Positions 9,481 through 17,771 of a stretch of DNA of 57,512 bases are shown here, piece by piece (positions within the stretch are counted from its first letter, which is position 1; the number at the start of each line of letters is the position of its first letter). Made by a program: the position numbers and the translations under genes. The DNA comes from Vogesella urethralis (lineage in GTDB: Bacteria > Pseudomonadota > Gammaproteobacteria > Burkholderiales > Chromobacteriaceae). The stretch spans positions 1 through 57,512 of the forward strand of contig NZ_VMDW02000004.1 of NCBI RefSeq assembly GCF_007644045.2, written 5' to 3'. The notes under the pieces are model-generated. The model was not told where the DNA came from and ran no database searches. It worked only from the letters and a program-made list of their open reading frames with translations.

Positions 9481-10707
9481 ATGAATAAATTTGCTCGTCT
9501 GAGCCTTTTCGCGGCTGCTGCCATTGCACTCACTGCTTGCGGCAACAAGGAAGAAAAACCGGCTGGCGAAGCATCCGCTGCAGCGGCTGATAGCGCTGGC
9601 GGTGAAGTGGTTGTCAAGATCGGCCAGGTATCGCCGCTGACCGGCCCGATCGCCCACCTGGGCAAGGACAACGAACTGGGCGCCAAACTGGCCATTGAAG
9701 ACCTGAATGCCGAAGGCGTTGAGATCGGTGGCAAGAAAGTGAAGTTCGAGCTGGTATCCGAGGATGACCAGGCCGACCCGAAAATCGGTACCCAGGTTGC
9801 CCAGCGTCTGGTTGACGCCGGTGTTGTTGGCGTTGTCGGTCACCTGAACTCTGGCACCACTATCCCGGCTTCCAAGATCTACTCCGACGCCGGCATCCCG
9901 CAGATCTCCCCGTCTGCTACCAACCCCGACTACACCAAGCAAGGCTACAAGACTACCTTCCGCGTGATCGCCAACGATGTTCAACAAGGCAAGGCGCTGG
10001 GTGAGTTTGCGGTTGACGGCCTGAAAGCCAAGAAAGTCGCCATCATCGACGACCGTACCGCTTACGGCCAAGGTCTGGCTGACGAATTCGAAAAAGCGAT
10101 CAAAGCCAAAGGTGGCACCATCGTTAAGCGCGAATTCACCACCAACACCGCTACCGACTTCAACGCCATCCTGACCTCGATCAAAGGTTCGGCTCCGGAC
10201 GTGATCTTCTACGGCGGCATGGATGCACAAGCCGGCCCGCTGGCCAAGCAGATGCAGCGTCTGGGCATCAAGGCCAAACTGATGGGTGGCGATGGCTGGC
10301 AGACCCCGGAGTTCATCAAACTGGCTGGCGAAGCTTCCGAAGGTCAGTACTCCTCCAGCTGCGGTATGCCGCGTGACAAGATGCCTGGCTTCGCTGCTTT
10401 CAACGACAAGTTCAAAGCCAAGTACAACACCGAAGTACAGATCTACGCACCGTACGAGTACGATGCAGTTCGCGTTCTGGTTGAAGCCATGAAACGTGCT
10501 GGCTCTACCGACCCGAAAACCTACCTGGCTGAAGTTGGCAAAACCAACTACACCGGCGTAACCGGCCCGATCGCCTTTGATGAAAAAGGTGACATCAAAG
10601 ACGGCGCGGTAACCGTTTACCAGGTTAAAGGTGGTAAGTGGGAAGTGGTCTCCACTGTTGGCGGCCCGGCAGCTGCTGCAGCTCCGGCAGCCAGCGCTGC
10701 CCAGTAA
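9481..10707 (+). CDS. Branched-chain amino acid-type solute-binding lipoprotein (LivJ family)
   Basis: A 408-residue periplasmic binding protein of fold type I, Leu/Ile/Val family (Peripla_BP_6). The N-terminus is a lipoprotein signal with lipobox LTAC|GN at about residues 17-20, so it is probably tethered to a membrane. The domain starts with VVKIGQVSPLTGPIAHLGKD; VSEDDQADPK and IIDDRTAYGQGLAD are typical family blocks. The C-terminus is an Ala/Pro tail. A consensus promoter and a strong ribosome site suggest high expression. No LivHMGF membrane or ATPase genes are nearby. The downstream gene is a clear paralog. The ligand cannot be read from the sequence. Confidence 0.93.
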   Translation: MNKFARLSLFAAAAIALTACGNKEEKPAGEASAAAADSAGGEVVVKIGQVSPLTGPIAHLGKDNELGAKLAIEDLNAEGVEIGGKKVKFELVSEDDQADPKIGTQVAQRLVDAGVVGVVGHLNSGTTIPASKIYSDAGIPQISPSATNPDYTKQGYKTTFRVIANDVQQGKALGEFAVDGLKAKKVAIIDDRTAYGQGLADEFEKAIKAKGGTIVKREFTTNTATDFNAILTSIKGSAPDVIFYGGMDAQAGPLAKQMQRLGIKAKLMGGDGWQTPEFIKLAGEASEGQYSSSCGMPRDKMPGFAAFNDKFKAKYNTEVQIYAPYEYDAVRVLVEAMKRAGSTDPKTYLAEVGKTNYTGVTGPIAFDEKGDIKDGAVTVYQVKGGKWEVVSTVGGPAAAAAPAASAAQ

Positions 10708-10725
10708 GCTGTAGTTATCGCTACC

Positions 10726-10752
10726 AAACGGCACCCTCGGGTGCCGTTTTTT
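10726..10752 (+). terminator. Terminator after first LivJ-like gene
   Basis: AAACGGCACC / GGTGCCGTTT stem followed by T6. It separates the two paralogous binding-protein genes, so each has its own transcript. Confidence 0.88.
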
Positions 10753-10978
10753 ATTGCACTTGCACAATAAGACTGCGCTGGCTAAGATGGCTGGCTCGCA
10801 GTGACGATTGTATCCTTTCGCCACTTCACTCTGTTCTGCCAATGCACCGCCACCCTTGGTGCAGCCCAGAACATCTGCAGTTTTGCTCTCCCGCACCCCG
10901 GGCTGGGTAATCACGCCAAAAAACCACCTGCTTTTATCAAAAAAATGCCCCCGCGCAGGGGCAGGGACAAGCTTTACC

Positions 10979-12184
10979 ATGAACAAAATCATCAATGCTT
11001 CGCTGATTGCAGCCGCTGCTGCCTCGCTGGTTGCCTGCGGCGGCCATGACCAACCTGCTGCAGAAAGCAGTGCTGCTGCCGCCACCGCCGCCAGTGGTGA
11101 CCTTACCGTCAAGATCGGCTCCGCCAACCCGCTGACCGGCCCGTTTGCCCACTGGGGCCGCGATGCCGACAATGGCGTGCAGTTGGCAGTGGAAGAAGCC
11201 AACGCCAGTGGCGTAACACTGGGCGGCCAGAAAGTGAAGTTCGAAGTCGTATCGGAAGACGACCAGGCCGATCCGAAAACCGCCACCCAAGTGGCACAAC
11301 GCTTCATCGATAGCGGTGTCGTTGCCGTTGTAGGCCACCTGACCTCCGGCGCAGCCATCCCGGCCTCCCGCATTTACAGCGACGCCGGCGTGCCTATGGT
11401 TGCCGGCTCGGTTACCAGCCCCAAATTTACCCAGCAGGGCTACAACAATACCTTCCGCATCATTGCCAACGATCTGCAACAGGGTCAGGCACTGGCCAAG
11501 TTTGCCGTGGGGCAACTGAAGGCACAGCGCATTGCCGTCATCGACGACCGCACCACCTACGGCCAGGGCCTGGCCGATGACTTTGCCAAGTCGGTTGAGG
11601 TGGCAGGCGGCAAGGTGGTCAAGCGCGAGTACACCACCAATAGCGCTACCGACTTCATGGCCATCCTGACCTCGCTGAAAGGCCAGAATCCGGACCTGGT
11701 TTTCTACGGCGGCATGGATGCGCAGGCGGGTCCGATGGTGAAACAGCTGCGTAAACTGGGTATCAAGGCCGCGTTCATGGGCGCCGATGGCGTCAATACG
11801 CCGGAGTTTGCCAAACTGGGTGGCAAAGATGCTGAAGGCGCGTACGCGTCCAGCGCTGGCGCCCCCAAGGAAGCAATGCCGGGTTTTGCCAGCTTCAACG
11901 ATAAATTCAAGGCCCGCTTCAAGACCGACATCCAGGCCTACGCACCGTACACCTACGATGCAGCACGGGTGCTGATTGACGCCATGAAGCGTGCAGACTC
12001 GGCCGATCCGAAGAAATTCCTGCCGGAAATCGGCAAAACCCAGTTGCAAGGCGTGACCGGCGCTATCGCTTTTGAACCGAACGGCGACATCAAGAACGGC
12101 GCTGTCAGCTTGTACCAGCTGCAGGCTGGTGCCTGGAAGGGCCTAACCGCGGCCGCACCGGCGCAAGCCTCTGCCGCCCAGTAA
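10979..12184 (+). CDS. Second LivJ-family solute-binding lipoprotein (tandem paralog)
   Basis: A 401-residue paralog of the preceding binding protein. Lipobox LVAC|GG ends the signal at about residue 19. Blocks VKIGSANPLTGPFAHWGRD, VSEDDQADPKTATQVAQRF and VIDDRTTYGQGLADDF align directly with the first copy, and the Ala-rich tail is shared (ASAAQ end). The start at ATG 10979 gives the correct lipoprotein signal; an in-frame start at 10808 would place 57 unrelated residues before it. A hairpin TGCCCC-CGCGCA-GGGGCA lies at 10947-10964, just upstream of the weak ribosome site AGGGA. The pair arose by duplication, and differing ligand residues may give different specificities. Confidence 0.92.
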   Translation: MNKIINASLIAAAAASLVACGGHDQPAAESSAAAATAASGDLTVKIGSANPLTGPFAHWGRDADNGVQLAVEEANASGVTLGGQKVKFEVVSEDDQADPKTATQVAQRFIDSGVVAVVGHLTSGAAIPASRIYSDAGVPMVAGSVTSPKFTQQGYNNTFRIIANDLQQGQALAKFAVGQLKAQRIAVIDDRTTYGQGLADDFAKSVEVAGGKVVKREYTTNSATDFMAILTSLKGQNPDLVFYGGMDAQAGPMVKQLRKLGIKAAFMGADGVNTPEFAKLGGKDAEGAYASSAGAPKEAMPGFASFNDKFKARFKTDIQAYAPYTYDAARVLIDAMKRADSADPKKFLPEIGKTQLQGVTGAIAFEPNGDIKNGAVSLYQLQAGAWKGLTAAAPAQASAAQ

Positions 12185-12204
12185 GCAAAGCTGAACCAGC
12201 CATC

Positions 12205-12230
12205 AAAAGCGCCTTTCGGGGCGCTTTTTT
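12205..12230 (+). terminator. Terminator after second LivJ-like gene
   Basis: AAAAGCGCC / GGCGCTTTT stem followed by a T6 run (12225-12230). Confidence 0.88.
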
Positions 12231-12266
12231 CATGCCCAGGATTGGCTGCCTACTGATGGGCCGGCC

Positions 12267-12295
12267 TTGTCGCCATCAGGCAAGTTACGTAGAAT
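12267..12295 (+). promoter_or_regulatory. Sigma70 promoter of BMP-family gene
   Basis: TTGTCG (12267-12272), 17-bp spacer, TAGAAT (12290-12295). The predicted start near 12302 puts a 9-bp hairpin (12309-12317 with 12327-12335) at the very 5' end of the message. Confidence 0.6.
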
Positions 12296-12363
12296 GCCGG
12301 CTATTTATCTTCCTTGGAAGTAACATCCAAGGAAGCAACATTAAGATTTTTTTCGGAGCCCGC

Positions 12364-13356
12364 ATGATGCCACGCCAACTGACCGCCCTCGCCTTCACCC
12401 TGACACTCGCCACGACGGCACACGCTTTTACCCCTGCGGTCATTTACGGTTCGTCTGGCAAATTCGACAAGAGCTTCAATGAGGCGGCCTTTCAGGGCGC
12501 CGAGCGTTTCAAGAAAGCTACCGGCATCAGCTACCGCGAGGGCCAGGTCAATAACGACGCCCAGCGCGAGCAAGTGCTGCGTAATCTGGCACGCCGCAAT
12601 GTCGATCTGGTGGTGGCCGTAGGCTTTGCCTTTACCCAGCCGGTACAAGCCGTGGCGCCGGAATTTCCCAAGGTCAAGTTCGTGATCGTCGATGACGTCG
12701 CCAAGGGTGGCAACATTCAGTCCATCGCCTTCCGCGAGCACGAAGGTGCCTACCTGGGCGGGATGGCTGCAGCCCTGGCATCCAAGACTGGCAAGGTTGG
12801 CTTTATCGGCGGCATGGATGCGCCGCTAATCCGCAACTTTGGTTGCGGCTTTGCCCAGGGGGCCAAAGCCGCCAAAGCGGCTACCGTGGTATACAGCAAT
12901 ATGACCGGCACCACCTCCGCAGCCTTCAACGACCCGGCACGCGGCGGCGAGTTGGCACTTAGCCAGTTTGATCGTGGCGCAGACGTGATTTTCCATGCGG
13001 CAGCAGGCACAGGTTTGGGCGTGCTGCAGGCTGCAAAAGATCGCAACAAACTTGCCATCGGGGTCGACAGCAACCAGAACCACCTGTTCCCGGGCCGGGT
13101 GCTGACCTCGGTGGTGAAGCGCGTCGACAATGTGGTGTATCAGGTAATGATGGATGCCAAGCAAGGCAAATGGCAGCCTGGCGTGGTGTCGATGGGGCTG
13201 AAGGAAGGCGGCATGGACTGGACGCTGGACCAGCACAATCGCGCACTGATTACGCCCGCCATGGAAAAGCAGATCAACCAGGCAAAGCAGGCCATCATTG
13301 CAGGCAAGGTCAAGGTCTCTGACTACCGCGTGGCCAACAGCTGCCCGGTGAAGTAA
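12364..13356 (+). CDS. BMP-family periplasmic binding protein (Med/PnrA type)
   Basis: A 330-residue exported protein with a classical signal peptide (cleavage after AHA at about residue 20). It belongs to the basic membrane protein family (PnrA/TmpC/Med), whose known members bind purine nucleosides. Family blocks: GSSGKFDKSFNEAAFQGAERF, VGFAFTQPVQAVAPEFPKVKF, FREHEGAYLGGMAAALASKTG, AAAGTGLGVLQAA and IGVDSNQNHLFPG. The start at 12364 has GGAG six bases upstream. It has its own promoter and no adjacent permease or ATPase genes. A nucleoside ligand is likely from family knowledge but not shown. Confidence 0.88.
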   Translation: MMPRQLTALAFTLTLATTAHAFTPAVIYGSSGKFDKSFNEAAFQGAERFKKATGISYREGQVNNDAQREQVLRNLARRNVDLVVAVGFAFTQPVQAVAPEFPKVKFVIVDDVAKGGNIQSIAFREHEGAYLGGMAAALASKTGKVGFIGGMDAPLIRNFGCGFAQGAKAAKAATVVYSNMTGTTSAAFNDPARGGELALSQFDRGADVIFHAAAGTGLGVLQAAKDRNKLAIGVDSNQNHLFPGRVLTSVVKRVDNVVYQVMMDAKQGKWQPGVVSMGLKEGGMDWTLDQHNRALITPAMEKQINQAKQAIIAGKVKVSDYRVANSCPVK

Positions 13357-13374
13357 GGCAGTAGGCAAGCAGCA

Positions 13375-13404
13375 ACAAGGCCGCCCCATGCGGGGCGGCC
13401 TTGT
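13375..13404. terminator. Bidirectional terminator between BMP gene and psd
   Basis: A 13-bp perfect GC-rich stem ACAAGGCCGCCCC / GGGGCGGCCTTGT with loop ATGC between convergent genes. T-runs are poor on both sides. Confidence 0.7.
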
Positions 13405-13421
13405 GTGCTTCAGGCAAGCGA

Positions 13422-14288
13422 TCAGCGCGGGAGCTGCTGCGCCATCGCTTCGCCCAGGCGTACCGGTTTGGCCGGCGCCCAATCGCTATTGAAGCGCACG
13501 CTGTCTTTGGGGTAGAGCAAGACCACGGTAGAGCCCAGCAGGAAGCGCCCCATCTCGTCGCCTTTTTTCAGCACGATGTGTTGATCGTCGTAACGCCATT
13601 CGCGCACCTCGCCACTGCGCGGCGGGTTCACCACGCCGTGCCACACGGTTGCCATGCTGCCCACTATGGTGGCGCCTACCAGCACCAGAACGAACGGGCC
13701 GTTATCGGTAGCAAATTCGCACACCACGCGCTCGTTGCGCGCAAACAGACCAGGCACGCCGCGGGCAGTGGTGGGGTTGACCGAAAACAACTCACCCGGT
13801 ACGTGGATCATGCGCAGCAGTCGGCCGTCGGCCGGCATGTGGATGCGGTGATAGTCACGCGGGCTGAGGTAAATGGTAGCAAAGTGGCCGTTTTCAAACT
13901 GTGCGGCCAACTGGCGGTCACCACCCACCAGCGCGGTGGTGCTGTAGCTATGGCCTTTGGCCTGGAAGATCTGGTCTTGCTCGATGGCGCCAAACTGGCT
14001 GATGGCGCCATCCACCGGGCACACATAGTCGGCATTCGCCAGCGGGCGTGCACCGGGCTTGAGCTCACGGGTAAAAAAACTGTTGAAGGTGGGGTAGCTG
14101 GCCGGGTCCGGGTTGGCCGCCTCCGCCATGTTTACCTTGTAGCGTCGGATGAAACGCTCGATCAGGCGCGTGGTGGCTTCACCGCCGGCCTTGTTGGCAA
14201 TGCGGCCAGCCAGTTCGGTCAGTGCCTGTTTGGGTAGCAGGTATTGCGGCAGCACAGCAAGACGATAGCGCACGGTTGCACCTTCCAT
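13422..14288 (-). CDS. psd: Phosphatidylserine decarboxylase proenzyme
   Basis: Psd makes phosphatidylethanolamine from phosphatidylserine at the inner membrane. The proenzyme self-cleaves at a LGST motif to create the pyruvoyl cofactor; here the motif is in GRFLLGSTVVLL near the C-terminus. The 288-residue length, NSFFTRELKPGARP near residue 70 and the DYHRIHMP block are typical of the long proteobacterial form. The ATG at 14288 gives the family-like start, but a TATAAT box at 14304-14309 (minus strand) leaves a leader of only about ten bases, so initiation may use a very short leader or the GTG at 14273. Confidence 0.95.
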   Translation of the reverse strand: MEGATVRYRLAVLPQYLLPKQALTELAGRIANKAGGEATTRLIERFIRRYKVNMAEAANPDPASYPTFNSFFTRELKPGARPLANADYVCPVDGAISQFGAIEQDQIFQAKGHSYSTTALVGGDRQLAAQFENGHFATIYLSPRDYHRIHMPADGRLLRMIHVPGELFSVNPTTARGVPGLFARNERVVCEFATDNGPFVLVLVGATIVGSMATVWHGVVNPPRSGEVREWRYDDQHIVLKKGDEMGRFLLGSTVVLLYPKDSVRFNSDWAPAKPVRLGEAMAQQLPR

Positions 14289-14303
14289 ATTGGCAAACCG
14301 GGC

Positions 14304-14309
14304 ATTATA
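14304..14309 (-). promoter_or_regulatory. -10 box upstream of psd
   Basis: TATAAT on the minus strand within GTATAATGCCCGG, 16 bases from the psd ATG. No -35 is visible. The short distance decides how much leader the psd message can have. Confidence 0.45.
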
Positions 14310-14340
14310 CCAGCGCACCCGCTGCCGCGGCAGCCTGGCA

Positions 14341-16251
14341 TCAGGGGCGGGGCAACTGCCGTAGCGCTTGCCAGGCCGCATCGATGGCGGCGTCCGTGTA
14401 TGCTCTGCCAGTACTATCGGTGCCGGCCATCACGATGCGACCCAGCGGCCGCGCCGCCAGTGTGTGTGCCGGTTCACCCTGGTACTGGGCATCTTCCCAG
14501 GTGTAACCATGCGCCCAGCGGTTGACGGTGATGGCCGCAATGTCGCGCTTGGCGTCAAAGCCATGGGCGCCGTACATGGCCTGCAGCTGCTGCCGCACCT
14601 GGTTTTCGTAGCTGGCAAAGTCAGCGCCCAGCAGCTCGGCCCGGCCTTGACGCAGCAAGTCGGGCGCCTCGCCCTCGCCCAACGGTGGGCAGGGCATGCG
14701 GATCATCAGCAGCACCACTGGCTGATCAGTGTTTGCTGGCGGCGCCACCGCCGCCATGCGCACCGGGAAATCCAGCTGCACAAACTGAAAGAAACTGCCC
14801 GGGCAATACGCGGCGGCGACGCCGGCACGCTGAAGGGCAGGCCAGCGGCGCAGTGCCACCTGCACGTAAACCAGCGGCAACTTCAAGTTGGCGCGCATGG
14901 CCGCTTTCTGGCTGGCGGGCAGCTCGGGCAAGATGTGTGCGGCCAACATGTGCCAACCCGCCATCACGCTGTGCCGTGCAGTGGCCTCGTACAACTTGCC
15001 GTCGCGCAGGTAGCGCACTCGCACGCCCTGCCCTTGGTTGACCGCCTCCACCGCCAGACTGCGCAGCCGCAGCCGCACCGGGCTGTCAGCCTGGTCCAGC
15101 TTGCGGTAGTCGAATGCGGCGGCCACCGACTGCACCGGGTTCGTCACCTTGGCCACTGTGGGGATCAGGCGCTGTACCAACAGGCGAGCCAGCGTGGCGT
15201 TGCCATCCGGAAAATGATGAACGTAAAGCGCGTCACCTTCTGCATCGTCTTCTGTCTCATCCTCCGTTGGCAACAAGCTGTCGTCATCCAGCCAGTCCGC
15301 CAGGCGGGCTGCTGATGGCAAGCCCAGCAAGCCGCCCTCCAGCGCCAGCGGCAACGTGATGGCATTGCCGCCCAAGGCGGCATCTTCTGCCAGCGGCATG
15401 CTCAACAGCAGTAGCAAGGCCGTATCGCGGATACCGTACACCTCGCGCAGCAAATCGGTGTAGCGCAACTGCTCGAAGCGCGGCGCCCGTTTGCCGTCGC
15501 GCAGCCAGGCGGCCAAAGCCGGCTGCGCCCCGCCAGCCAGCACGGCCTGCAGTTGCCGGCGCTGCGCGGCATTGAGTGGCGCCCGCGCCAGCGTATCGGC
15601 AAAACGCGGCGCATCCAGCATCCCAGGTAGCCAGGCAGCTGCCTGCGCGGAAGGGGCATCGGTGGTGGGCTGCGCACTGCGCAGCAGTACGTTGCGACCA
15701 AAATGTGCGGCATCGTAAAACACGCCGCTGCTCATGCCGTGACGTTGAAAGTGTTGCAGGTCGTAGGCTTGCGCCAGCGCGGGCAGGTCGATACCGAGCT
15801 CGCGCAATAGCTTGCTAGCCACCTTGCTGTAAGACCCAGGGTGATCGAACGACTGCGTCCCGCCGTAGCTGATCAGCGTTTTGCCGCCAACGCTGAACTC
15901 GTTGCGGCGCGCATGGCCGCCAAAGTCGTCGTGATTGTCCAGCAGCAACACCTTGGCAGCCGGGTATTGCTGGCGGTAAAAATACGCTGACGCCAAGCCG
16001 CTGATGCCGGCGCCAATCACCACCAGATCGTACTGTTCTGCCGGCGCAACCGGCTTGCCGGCTGGCCGCTGGCCACCCCATGCCAACTGGTGCGCCTGCT
16101 CGTAGGCGCCAGGGTGGCTACCGCGCAAGCCGGTGAGCGCTGGCGGATACACCCCCGGTGATGCGGCCAGCACCACGCTGGCAGGTAGCGTGGCGGCAGC
16201 GCCGGTAAAGGCCAGGCCATTCAGAAAATCGCGGCGGCTGATGTCGGGCAT
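14341..16251 (-). CDS. Tat-exported FAD-dependent amine oxidoreductase, spermidine dehydrogenase-like
   Basis: A 636-residue flavoprotein. The N-terminus carries a twin-arginine signal (SRRDFLNGLAFTGAAATLPA), so it is folded in the cytoplasm and exported. A Rossmann FAD motif follows at about residue 77 (LVVIGAGISGLASAYFY), with DNHDDFGGHARRNEF after it. The segment YPPALTGLRGSHPG and the overall layout resemble spermidine dehydrogenases (SpdH of Pseudomonas, Citrobacter), which oxidise spermidine in the periplasm. An acidic insert (EDETEDDAEGDA) lies near the middle. The ATG at 16251 has GGAG five bases upstream; a start six codons earlier has none. Substrate is inferred; other amines are possible. 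Confidence 0.7.
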   Translation of the reverse strand: MPDISRRDFLNGLAFTGAAATLPASVVLAASPGVYPPALTGLRGSHPGAYEQAHQLAWGGQRPAGKPVAPAEQYDLVVIGAGISGLASAYFYRQQYPAAKVLLLDNHDDFGGHARRNEFSVGGKTLISYGGTQSFDHPGSYSKVASKLLRELGIDLPALAQAYDLQHFQRHGMSSGVFYDAAHFGRNVLLRSAQPTTDAPSAQAAAWLPGMLDAPRFADTLARAPLNAAQRRQLQAVLAGGAQPALAAWLRDGKRAPRFEQLRYTDLLREVYGIRDTALLLLLSMPLAEDAALGGNAITLPLALEGGLLGLPSAARLADWLDDDSLLPTEDETEDDAEGDALYVHHFPDGNATLARLLVQRLIPTVAKVTNPVQSVAAAFDYRKLDQADSPVRLRLRSLAVEAVNQGQGVRVRYLRDGKLYEATARHSVMAGWHMLAAHILPELPASQKAAMRANLKLPLVYVQVALRRWPALQRAGVAAAYCPGSFFQFVQLDFPVRMAAVAPPANTDQPVVLLMIRMPCPPLGEGEAPDLLRQGRAELLGADFASYENQVRQQLQAMYGAHGFDAKRDIAAITVNRWAHGYTWEDAQYQGEPAHTLAARPLGRIVMAGTDSTGRAYTDAAIDAAWQALRQLPRP

Positions 16252-16342
16252 GATGACTCCAAGGCTCATGGACTGCAGTCACCTTAGCAAAGCCACCCGC
16301 ACACCGCCGCTTGCGATAAGTTTGGCACCGCCGATGTGTGGC

Positions 16343-17362
16343 TTAGTCGTCAAAACCGGCCAGCACCACCTTACCGGTCACGGCATTGCTTTCCAGCAGC
16401 GCGTGAGCACGACACAGGTTGGCCGCATTAATGCTGCCCAGCTGTGCCGCCAGCGTGCTGCGAATGCGCCCGGCGTCGACCATGTCGGCCACCTTCTGCA
16501 GCAGCTGATGCTGCGCCACCATGTCGCCGGTGGCGTACAGCGAACGGGTAAACATCAGTTCCCAGTGCAGCGACAGGCTTTTGCGCTTCAACAGGCGCAC
16601 GTCGATCGGCTCCGGGTCGTCGATCAGCGCCAGCTTGCCTTGCGGCTTCAGTACCTTGACGATCTCTTCGAAGTGGCGGTCGGTCTGGTTCAGGCTGATC
16701 ACGTAATCCACCTCCGCCACACCCAGCGCGTCCAGCCCTGCCGACAGCGGCTGCTGATGGTTGATAACCTGCTGCGCCCCCAACTCGCGCACCCATGCCT
16801 GGCTTTCCGGGCGCGACGCGGTGGCAATCACCTGCAGACCGGTTAGCGCACGCGCCAGCTGGATCAGGATGGAGCCCACCCCGCCGGCAGCACCCACAAT
16901 CAGCAAGCGCTCGCCGTGATGGCCGCCCTGGTGCAGGCCCAGCCGGTCAAACAGCAGCTCCCACGCGGTAATGGCCGTCAGCGGCAAGGCGGCAGCCGCA
17001 GCAAAGTCCAGCGTTGCCGGCATGCGGCCAACCAGACGCTCGTCCACCAGCTGGTATTCACAATTGCTGCCATCACGTTGAATGGCCCCGGCGTACCAGA
17101 CGCGATCGCCAGGCTGGAACAGTGTCACCTGCTCTCCCACCGCCTCTACCACGCCAGCAGCGTCCCAGCCCAGCACACGGGGCGTTTCCTGCGGGGTGGC
17201 GGGCAAGCTGCGGCGAATCTTGGTATCCACCGGGTTGACCGAAATGGCGTGAACGCGCACCAGCAGGTCATGGCCATGGGCGACCGGGGTGGGCAAGGTA
17301 ATGTCCTGCAGCGACTGTGGGTGGTCGGCTGGCAGGCCAGCAAAGGCGGCGATGGCTTTCAT
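16343..17362 (-). CDS. Zinc-type alcohol dehydrogenase-like / quinone oxidoreductase-family protein
   Basis: A 339-residue NADPH-dependent MDR-superfamily oxidoreductase of the zinc-type alcohol-dehydrogenase-like group, which usually lacks catalytic zinc. Visible parts: GroES-like N-terminus with ISVNPVDTKIRRSLP and LGWDAAGVVEAVG, the nucleotide motif GAAGGVGSILIQLARA, and RMPATLDFAAAAALPLTAITAWE. The ATG at 17362 has AGGA seven bases upstream and is preferred over a TTG five codons earlier. It is co-directional with a small ABM monooxygenase 18 bases upstream and divergent from a LysR regulator. Together these suggest a regulated quinone or aldehyde detoxification unit; the substrate is unknown. 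Confidence 0.85.
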   Translation of the reverse strand: MKAIAAFAGLPADHPQSLQDITLPTPVAHGHDLLVRVHAISVNPVDTKIRRSLPATPQETPRVLGWDAAGVVEAVGEQVTLFQPGDRVWYAGAIQRDGSNCEYQLVDERLVGRMPATLDFAAAAALPLTAITAWELLFDRLGLHQGGHHGERLLIVGAAGGVGSILIQLARALTGLQVIATASRPESQAWVRELGAQQVINHQQPLSAGLDALGVAEVDYVISLNQTDRHFEEIVKVLKPQGKLALIDDPEPIDVRLLKRKSLSLHWELMFTRSLYATGDMVAQHQLLQKVADMVDAGRIRSTLAAQLGSINAANLCRAHALLESNAVTGKVVLAGFDD

Positions 17363-17380
17363 CGGTATTCCTTTCAAGGA

Positions 17381-17665
17381 TTAGAGCGGTTGCAGCAAGC
17401 GGATGTCGAGACTGGCCAGCAACGGTGCGGCCTGCTCGCGAAACTGCTGAAAATGGGGGCTGGCGGTGTGCGCGTCCAGCGCAGCCTGGTCTTGCCAGGC
17501 CTCGACCATCACCACGCAGTCGGGTGCGGATGGGTCGAGATTGGGCACGTATTGCAGGCAGCCCGGCTCATGCAAGGTGGCCCGGCGCAAGGCATCCAGC
17601 AGCGGCAGCAAGGCGGCGCGCTGGCCGGGTTGGCAACCCAGGGTGGCAATCACGGTAATGGACAT
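17381..17665 (-). CDS. ABM-domain (YgiN-type) monooxygenase
   Basis: A 94-residue single-domain protein of the antibiotic biosynthesis monooxygenase superfamily, a ferredoxin-like dimeric fold with members such as YgiN that oxidise quinols. The family pattern is clear: a strand start ITVIATLGCQPGQ, HEPGCLQYVPNLDP in the middle, VVMVEAWQDQAALDAHTASPHF and a C-terminal strand. AAGGAAACCGC before the ATG is a good ribosome site. It is the first gene of a two-gene operon with an MDR oxidoreductase and faces a LysR regulator gene across about 105 bases. Confidence 0.85.
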   Translation of the reverse strand: MSITVIATLGCQPGQRAALLPLLDALRRATLHEPGCLQYVPNLDPSAPDCVVMVEAWQDQAALDAHTASPHFQQFREQAAPLLASLDIRLLQPL

Positions 17666-17709
17666 GCGGTTTCCTTGGTGACTTGTCTATGCCAGCCAGT
17701 GTGCCGCCA

Positions 17710-17763
17710 TTGGATTAAATTGATTAGCCGCTATAATCCGGAAAGACTATCCGTCATTACGGA
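17710..17763 (+). promoter_or_regulatory. LysR-gene promoter with inverted repeat
   Basis: TTGGAT (17710-17715), 16-bp spacer, TATAAT (17732-17737). An inverted repeat TCCGT-CATT-ACGGA (17750-17763) lies just past the predicted start. It is a plausible operator for the LysR-type regulator encoded next to it. Confidence 0.55.
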
Positions 17764-17771
17764 CAATAAGC

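Noticed and set aside
9451-11373. A 640-codon antisense frame across both LivJ-like genes
   Set aside because: It mirrors two certain paralogous genes and crosses their promoter and terminator; it has no family resemblance.
12302-12363. Purine riboswitch before the BMP-family gene
   Set aside because: Only one hairpin is present; the three-way junction and conserved loops are missing.
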